64,000 nt of DNA. Origin: Orychophragmus violaceus (Eukaryota > Streptophyta > Magnoliopsida > Brassicales > Brassicaceae). The DNA is taken from the NCBI GenBank assembly GCA_030180135.1, contig CM058239.1:69199823-69263822 (forward strand), read 5' to 3'. Both the position numbers and the translations under genes were made by a program. This document shows positions 57,233-64,000 of this stretch, piece by piece. Positions within the stretch are counted from its first letter, which is position 1. Each line of letters begins with the position of its first letter. Under the pieces are notes generated by a model. The model was not told the DNA's origin. It did no database searches and worked only from the letters and a program-made list of their open reading frames with translations.

Positions 57233-58142
57233 ATGACAAGAGAAATGGATAAGGTAAAGGCAAGAACCCCTTCGCGGCTTCGCCCCATTCATCGTTTCTG
57301 ATTTTGATTCTTCTCTTATATATTGAATCAATTTCGTTCGTTGATCTGCTCGTTCCATCAATTATGAAGCATGATATACTCTAGGTTCGAACTTCGATAT
57401 TGATGTTTACATCTTATTTAAATTACAATATGTATTTTTTCAGAAATATTGTACCATTGAGTTTGATGGAGCTTCAAAAGAAAACCCTAGAAGAGCTGGT
57501 TCAGGAGTTCTTCTGCGTAATTCAGATGGAACTGTCATCTCCTCCTACCGTGAAGGATTAGGCAATACAACAACCAACGTTGCCGAATATAGAAGTTTGA
57601 TTCGTGGTTTGGAGTCTGCTTTAGAAAAAGGTTACACACACGTGAGGGCCTATGGAGACTCTCAGCTTGTTGTTAAACAGGTCAGTTGCTTTAAAGCTAA
57701 TACATGTTTTCTCTCTTGAATCTTTATCTTTAGACTTTCTGATAACTATCTTTAAACAGATGCGGGGTGAATGGCAACTCACAAGCCTGAAAATGGTCGA
57801 GCTGTATAATCAGGCAAAAGAGTTTACCAGCCAATTCAAGTCATTCGATATCGAGCATATTCCCAGGGTATTGCACAGATCCCTTTTGTGTTTTTAACAT
57901 TTGATTTATAGATGCTTAAGATTTTCTTAGTTTGTCTAATTTCCATTTGCAGGAATAGAACTCTGAAGCTAATAGCCATGCAAACTACAAGGCCAATCTC
58001 CAAGGTGAGAAATGAATATGCAATAATGAATTAAATTATATTTTCTCGGAATATTAGTCAAAGTCCGATGTTGTTTTCGATCTTATGTGATGCGTATTCA
58101 GATGGCCAGACACGAGTGATTGCAGGCAGGAAGTACTACTGA
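57233..58142 (+). pseudogene. RNase H-like gene, copy B, inactivated
   Basis: Exons at 57233-57253, 57444-57680, 57760-57867, 57953-58004 and 58102-58142 match copy A. In exon 4, GATTAC has become GAATAG, giving a stop, and SEAD has become SEAN, losing the fourth catalytic acidic residue. The first three acidic positions (FDGAS, NVAEYR, YGDSQLV) remain. Here NVAEYR and SGVLL are closer to the family consensus than copy A's NVAEHR and SVVLL. Intron 4 is short, because no copia element is inserted. Confidence 0.82.
58073..58078. other. Empty target site of the intronic copia element
   Basis: A single GTTTTC here corresponds to the duplicated GTTTTC around 19815-25363 in copy A. Confidence 0.93.
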
Positions 58143-58476
58143 AGTAGAGATATTCGTGTTCTTCATGCTTATAATTTAGAAGAACATGCCTCTATGCTTT
58201 TATCTTCTGTTTTTTTCTTTTCTCATCAGAACATGTTCCCTCCTGAAGAACAAATCAATGTATTCCATTAAGCAGGGAGGATTATGAACAATTTGTTTCT
58301 TATGGTAAATTTAACGCATAACAATTAGAGGTTATGAAAGAAAAGCATACATGGGTCATTCTCAATTAATAATGATTACAATATATCTATATACCAACTT
58401 TGATAATCAGTAATACTATTAGCACGTATAAACAAACTGTCTCATATTATTATTACTAAATCCAAAAATACTATAT
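58143..58476. other. 3' flank of RNase H-like gene, copy B
   Basis: Collinear with 25434-25770; noncoding. Confidence 0.5.
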
Positions 58477-58892
58477 GATACGATCCATACCCGACTACTT
58501 TGCGACACGAATAATGAGTTGAATATTAGTCGTATCAATAGCGACAAATAAACGACTTGGTTACTACTATACTCGAAGTAGCGAATTAGTCGCCCATGTA
58601 CTGACCAATTCGCGATTGTTCTACGACTCTTAACATCAGAAGCAAAAATAGTCGCCCTATCACCGACTAGCCTGCGACTATTGTTTCCGGTCTCGACAAT
58701 GGCCGTTAATCAGTCGTAAATCGACGACTACATTGGCGACAATCATTTTTGGTCGTATATAAGCGACTAATACACGTCCATATATCCGTTGTTGCAAAAT
58801 AGTAGCTATAATGTCCCCTAATAGTGGCCAAATGTTACGACTACAAGTATAGTCGCAAGGTCCAGTCGCAAAAACGCTGTTTTCTTGTAGTG
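58477..58892. mobile_element. CGACTA-rich MITE, copy B
   Basis: Counterpart of 25771-26184 with the same TTTTCTTGTAGTG end at 58892. Several motifs read CGACTA or TAGTCG here where copy A has changed (for example TAGTCGCCC for TAGTCACCC), so copy B is nearer the original. Confidence 0.6.
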
Positions 58893-59894
58893 TTTGTTTG
58901 TCCTAAAAAAAATAAAGATATAAGTTAGGAAAGAAGTTTGAAAAGCGGAGATCTCTTTCAGTGATTTCACAAAAGCTCAATAACCGTCCTTCTAAACAGT
59001 AACCATGGATATACATTAATCTAAACCCAGTCTAGAAAATTCTAACCAAAGTCTTGCAACACTAGTTACTAATGCCATCATATAGAATTAAAACTATCTA
59101 GACTCAAAATCAGGTCAACTAGCTCTCCACATTCATTAATGGTGGTATGTGAATTTCTCATCAGAAGAGTTAACCATTACTAACAAGGCTGGATATTTAA
59201 AAGGCTTTTTATTGGTGAGGCTAAAAGTGTTTCGGGTTACTGTTTTCTGGAGGATGCAAGTATCGCGCAAAGCAGCAAGAGAGAATGGAAATGTTTATGT
59301 CCACAGCACTCACCCACTATTGCACAAGTCAGCTACTTGTTCCTCCTTCTAGTTTCTTCATGTTTTTCCCCCAAACTTAGATATTTCTGCGGGTTTTTTT
59401 TTATAGAAACGGCTCATGGACTTCTTTGTGATTGAACCACTGCTAGCCTTGGTTTTATTTTTGTTTACTCATGACTCTTATTGGCTTTTATTTCCTTTCA
59501 TTTCCTTTTTCACCTCTTTTTCGGAAAAGGGACATGCCTTATAGTGATAGAGTCATGAGGAAAACAAATTACCAATTTTAGATGATAAAGGCAACGCAAA
59601 TATCATTTTTGTTGTTTCATCTCTCCCACTCTAATGTCATCAGTGCCTCTGTCTTCAGTGATTGGGAACTGCGTCGTTCCTCACTCTCCGGCTTTTTTGC
59701 ACATATCTGCATATCAATAAACAAGAGAGAATGCATGAGGTTCGAAAATATGGTTAAGTTTTGGGTAGGGAGCCAACTAAAGATGAGCTGGCCATTCAGG
59801 GACAACATCGAGTTGTGAAGCTAGGTGCATTTTCTTTAACGTCGTTAGCTTGAGATTTGTTGTGGGACTAAAATGATGGTGTGTAAGCTAGGTG
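58893..59894. other. Unassigned stretch between MITE and Athila remnant, copy B
   Basis: Collinear with 26185-27189. No gene supported. The short frame at 59149-59352 is the counterpart of 26440-26622 but reads on past the stop of copy A. Confidence 0.3.
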
Positions 59895-60840
59895 CATTGC
59901 TTCTCTTTCATCACTACCAAATTCGGCAAGGTATGGTTTGAGACGTTGTTCTTTGACTTTGAAGGATTCTCGATCTCTTCCCCAAAGCATGATTGATCCA
60001 TATGGTTTACCTTCCTTTATTTTAAAATGGCCAGACCATCGTGATCTTAACTTTCCGGAAAAATTTTAAGTCGCGAGTTGAAAAGAAGAACCTGGTCATT
60101 TTTATCAAATGATTGTGGTGTGATACTTTTATCGTGGTACGCTTTTATTTTCTCCTTGTAGATTTTTGAATTCTCATAGGCATTGAATCGGATTTCATCC
60201 AATTCATTCAGCTGAATCAACCTTCTTTCCCCACCCGTTTTATTGTTGAAGTTCATCTCCTTAATCGCCCATTGCACTTTGTATTCTAAATCTACAGGAG
60301 GATGGCATGCTTTTTCATAGACAAGATGAAATGGTATAGTGCCTACAGGGGTTTTGAATGTCGTCTGATAGGCCCATAATGCATCGGCTAGTTTGGCGGA
60401 CCAATATTTTCGATTTATTCATGTGGTCTTTTGTAAGATTGATTTGATTTCTCTGTCTAATATTTCAACTCGACCACTAGTTTGGGGATGATATGGAGAA
60501 TCAACTTTGTGGGTAACTCAATTATTTTTCAGCAGTTTTTTGAAAACATTATTGATAAAGTGGGATCCTCCGTCACTTACCACTACTCATGGTACTCCAA
60601 AACGAGGAAAGATAATTCATTTGAACATCTTTATGACTACATTTGCATCATTGGTGGGGTTTTCAATCGCCTCAACCTATTTTGACACATAGTCAATAGC
60701 AACGAGTATGTATTGAGTTCCCAATGAGGGTGGGAATGGCCCCATGAAATCTATACCTCAAACATCAAACACTTCAACTTATAAGATGAAATTTTGAAGC
60801 ATTTCATTTCGCTTGCTTATTGTTCTTCATTTTTTGGCAT
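59895..60840 (-). pseudogene. Athila-type integrase remnant, copy B
   Basis: Same order and stops as 27190-28127 (GIDFMGPFP, SDGGSHFINNVF, QLNELDEIRFNAYENS). It is cut at the GAATC target (60841-60845) by the nested gypsy element. Confidence 0.85.
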
Positions 60841-60845
60841 GAATC

Positions 60846-61842
60846 TGATGTAAAATCAGAATGGAGGCTAATCTCACAAGGTTTTGATGGGAACAAGCTG
60901 CTGGTTGTGTAACTCTTTCAGCCGGTTCAGAAGATGGAATGAATTTGTATGAATGAACTGGTTGTGTAACTCTATTTGCAATGGACAGGAAATGGTATGG
61001 AAAGGATGATGGATCTAAATCGCCACAAAACTCTATGGACAGGAGCTTTGATAAGACAGAAATCTCTCTAAGGCTTGAATCACACAAACACTAGAAAGAC
61101 AGATTGCTTTTTGCTTTGAAGAAAACTCGGTTGTTCTTTATTGATAGGGTAAAAAATGATACACGCCTGAAAATGGGACTTTATATGAATAGTACAAGCA
61201 GGTTTGCCCTTCTAGGGGTTTTGGAAACAAAGTACGATTTCAAAAATTACAAAAGAAAAACTAAGGAAACAAAACAGATTGCAAGGAATCAAAAGTGCTG
61301 AATCAAGGGTGCTAAATGAAATGAGCTGAAATAAGACAAGGTCACAAGTTAATCTGATATAATTGAAATAATTCTTACCTTGTTTACCTTGTTATGGACG
61401 TAGGGGATTGATTTAGGAAGGTCTGAAGTAGGCTCCTCTCTAATTGCTTGTTGTTTCTGGTTTAGAGAAGCCTTTCTTGTTGTTTTTCTTTTAAGTGGCT
61501 GAAATGCTAAACAAGGTAAGTTCTTGTTTATATTTCATTAAGGGTCATTCATGTATGTATTTATTTGGACCATCCTTCATTGCCTTCCCATCTTGGTTTA
61601 GCTTCTGGTGTGCTTCCTTGGTTTGAAGTTGCTTGTGATCTCCAAGTGTTTCTGCCATAACAACTTCAGTTGGTGTGATGGTGAGTTGATCAAGATGGCT
61701 GGTGATGTCTTCAAGATCTTTTTGGTTGATTAAAATCTCCACAGCTTGATTAAACACTCTTGTACCAGACCTTGTCCTTTGTGCAACTCTCACTGTTGGA
61801 ACTTGCTCAATTGCATCTTGGCTAAGATCCATGTCCTCATCA
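60846..61842 (-). repeat. 3' LTR of nested gypsy element, copy B
   Basis: Starts TGATGTAAAATCAG and ends CATCA before the purine tract. The minus-strand frame 61940-61545 runs from the pol C-terminus (APYDAEEPVLRSEPSQEGGD) into the LTR without a break. Confidence 0.88.
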
Positions 61843-61890
61843 TCTCCTCCCTCTTGAGAAGGTTCTGACCTCAGAACTGGTTCCTCTGCA

Positions 61891-63072
61891 TCATAAGGAG
61901 CTAAACTCACCAGGCAGCTCAAGTTGATAAGCATTGTCATTGATGCGCTTTAGGACTTTGAATGAACCATCTACCCTTGGTGCTAACTTGGATTTCCTAT
62001 GGTTTGAAAACCTGTCTGTTCTCATATGAAGCCAAACCCAATCTCTTGGTTCAAAGGTAACTTCTTTTATGCCCTTGTCTTCATACTTCTTGTATTGAAT
62101 GGTTTTCTTCTCAATATTCTCCTTGACCTTCTGGTGGATCTTCTTGACTATCTTTGCCTTGCTTGCTCCATCCTGGTTTGCTTGCTCATGTTGTGGCAGT
62201 GGTGTAAGATCTAAAGGAGTAATAGGCTTAAAACCATAGACAATCTCAAATGGTGAGAGCTTAGTAGCAGAATGAGGCACGTGATTATAAGTAAATTCAA
62301 TGTAAGGTAAACAATCAAGCCAGTTCTTTAAGTTTCTACCAACCGTGGCCCTTAACAGGTTTGAGAGTGTTCGGTTCACAACCTCAGTCTGCCCATCATT
62401 TTGAGGATGGCATGTTGTTGAGAAGAGCAGCCTGGTTCCCAACTTTCTCCACAATGTTCTCCAAAAGTGGCTGAGGAATTTGGTGTCTCTGTCAGATACA
62501 ATGGTCCTTGGCAAGCCATGAAGACGCACCACCTCCTTGAAGAAGAGATCGGCAGTTTTTGTAGCATTATTTGTTTTGGCACAAGGGATGAAATGAGCCA
62601 TTTTTTAGAATATGTCTACTACCACAAAGATAGAATCCTTGTGCCTGATCTTTGGAAGTCCTAAATTGAAATCCATGGAAACATCTACCCAAGGCATGTT
62701 AGGAATAGGTAAAGGAATGTAGAGACCTTGAGGATGTGATATGGATTTAGCCTTAAGGCATATGATGCATCTGGTGAAGAACTTCTCTACATCTCTTTTA
62801 AGATGTGGCCAGAAGAAATTTTCAGTGATGATGCGTAAGGTCTTATCCACACCAAAATGCCCCATCAGGCCACCACCATGAGCTTCCCTTAAGTGCAATT
62901 CTCTCATTGATCCCTGAGATATGAAAAGTATCTTGTCTCTTAACAGATACCCTTCATGCTGATAGAATAAGCCAACGGCTCCCTTTGTGCTTTCTTTGAA
63001 TGTTTCTGAAAAATCAGGGTTAGTAGCATACTGATCTTTTAAGTGTTCAAAACCCATTACCTTTGCCTCCAT
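61891..63072 (-). pseudogene. Gypsy integrase remnant, copy B
   Basis: Frame 63072-62605, then a stop, then 62601-61891. Same zinc-binding and DDE-type motifs as copy A. Here the segment around NPDFSETFKES is normal, whereas copy A has a local rearrangement (30300-30350). Confidence 0.9.
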
Positions 63073-63087
63073 GGTTGTGATCAGTGT

Positions 63088-63844
63088 TTATCTCCTGGAT
63101 AAAGCATCAGCCACAATGTTTTCTTTCCCCTTTTTGTATTTGATTACATAGGGAAAAGATTCAACGAACTCCGACCATTTTGCATGCCTTCTCTTCAGTG
63201 TTGTCTGACCTCTAAGGTGTTTAAGTGTCTCATGGTCAGTATGAATGATGAATTCTTTGAAAAGCAGGTAGTGTTGCCATGTCTCAAGTGATCTAACAAG
63301 TGCATAGAGCTCCTTGTCATAGGTGGGATAGTTGAGAGCTGCTCCATTGAATTTCTCACGGAAATATGCTATTCTTGGGCCATTCTTGTATGGCTTTGAT
63401 CTTCTCCTCATCCACTCTAAGTCCCTGTGAACTAACAACAAAGCCTAGGAAGACTAATTGATCAGTGCAAAACGTACACTTCTTAATATTAGCATACAAT
63501 CCTTATGTTCTAAGTGTTGCCATCACTTGTTCCAAATGCACTAGATGATCAGAGAAGCATTGACTGTAAATAAGTATATCATCAAAGTATACTACTACAA
63601 ACTTACAGATGTATGCTCTCAAGACATGTATCATGAGTCTCATGAATGTGCTTGGTGCATTGGTGAGTCCAAATGGCATGACCAGCCATTCATAAAGACC
63701 TCTCTTGGTTTTGAAGGTTGTCTTCCATTCATCTCCTTCTTTCATTCTGACTTGGTGATACCCACTCATCAAATCTATTTTGGAGAAGATGGTTGCCCCA
63801 CTAAGCTCATCCAGCATATCATCTAGGCGTGGAATGGGATGCAT
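63088..63844 (-). pseudogene. Gypsy RNase H and RT remnant, copy B
   Basis: RNase H (63441-63088) ends YKKGKENIVADALSRR in one frame, which copy A has lost by one base. RT (63844-63503) includes FSKIDLMSGYHQVRM and YFDDILIYS. A deletion fuses the two at about 63370-63375, removing the start of RNase H with its first catalytic Asp. Confidence 0.9.
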
Positions 63845-64000
63845 CTACTAGATGGTGATGTTGTTTATTTCTATACAATCCACACACATCCTCCATGTTC
63901 CATCCTTCTTAGGCACTAACAAGACTGGTACTGCACAAGGGCTTAAGCTCTCTCTGATGTAACCCTTGGACATGAGCTCTTAAACCAGTTTTTCTAACTC

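Larger units (their letters stand above)
60846..64000 (-). mobile_element. Nested gypsy element, copy B, truncated by window end
   Basis: The left (3') LTR spans 60846-61842, 12 bp shorter than a match at the VLQREFN codons of copy A. Integrase (63072-61891), RNase H (63441-63088) and RT (63844-63503) follow on the minus strand with the same integrase stop. About 280 bp between RNase H and RT (copy A 30691-30968) are deleted here. Gag and the 5' LTR are off-window. Confidence 0.92.

Overview
The window is plant nuclear DNA. It is AT-rich, has spliced genes with GT/AG introns and no bacterial-style operons, and is dominated by nested plant transposons (CACTA, Ty1/copia, Ty3/gypsy of Athila and chromovirus-like type). 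The recognisable host proteins (RPA70-like OB-fold protein, RNase H-like protein, fragments of RBP47, type II peroxiredoxin and a DUF791 MFS transporter) resemble Arabidopsis families, so I infer a Brassicaceae species and a repeat-rich, perhaps pericentromeric, region. The assignment comes from motif recognition; no database search was run.

The main architecture is a large direct duplication. Copy A (visible 2820-31600, extending to about 35395) and copy B (about 35410 to the window end, paired with A from 39479) share the same order: CACTA transposon end, LTR-like block, 56-codon small ORF, (CT)n tract, RPA-like gene, CACTA transposase N-terminal fragment, RNase H-like gene, CGAC-rich MITE-like element, Athila integrase remnant, and a gypsy element nested in the Athila remnant with target-site duplication GAATC. 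Because the gypsy-in-Athila nest has the same insertion point in both copies, it predates the duplication.

Later insertions differ between copies, and each copy supplies the other's empty site. Copy A gained a 5.84-kb Pack-CACTA (11966-17803, TSD CTA) carrying fragments of at least three unrelated host genes, and a 5.55-kb Ty1/copia element with an uninterrupted 1481-codon gag-pol (19815-25363) in the last intron of the RNase H-like gene. Copy B gained a 7.27-kb Ty1/copia element (45342-52606, TSD ATAGC) with essentially identical LTRs but a decayed pol, splitting the small ORF. Another copia element (1-2819) sits in the copy-A CACTA at the left window edge.

The CACTA element is the other coding block. 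Copy B keeps a Transposase_24-type gene with three DUF8039-like repeats and the N- and C-terminal parts of the TNP2-like transposase. Copy A keeps the Transposase_21 core that copy B has lost. The only protein that looks fully coding-competent is the copia gag-pol at 20311-24756. The RNase H-like gene of copy A still has an open spliced reading frame and all four catalytic acidic residues. Everything else recognised is partial or broken.
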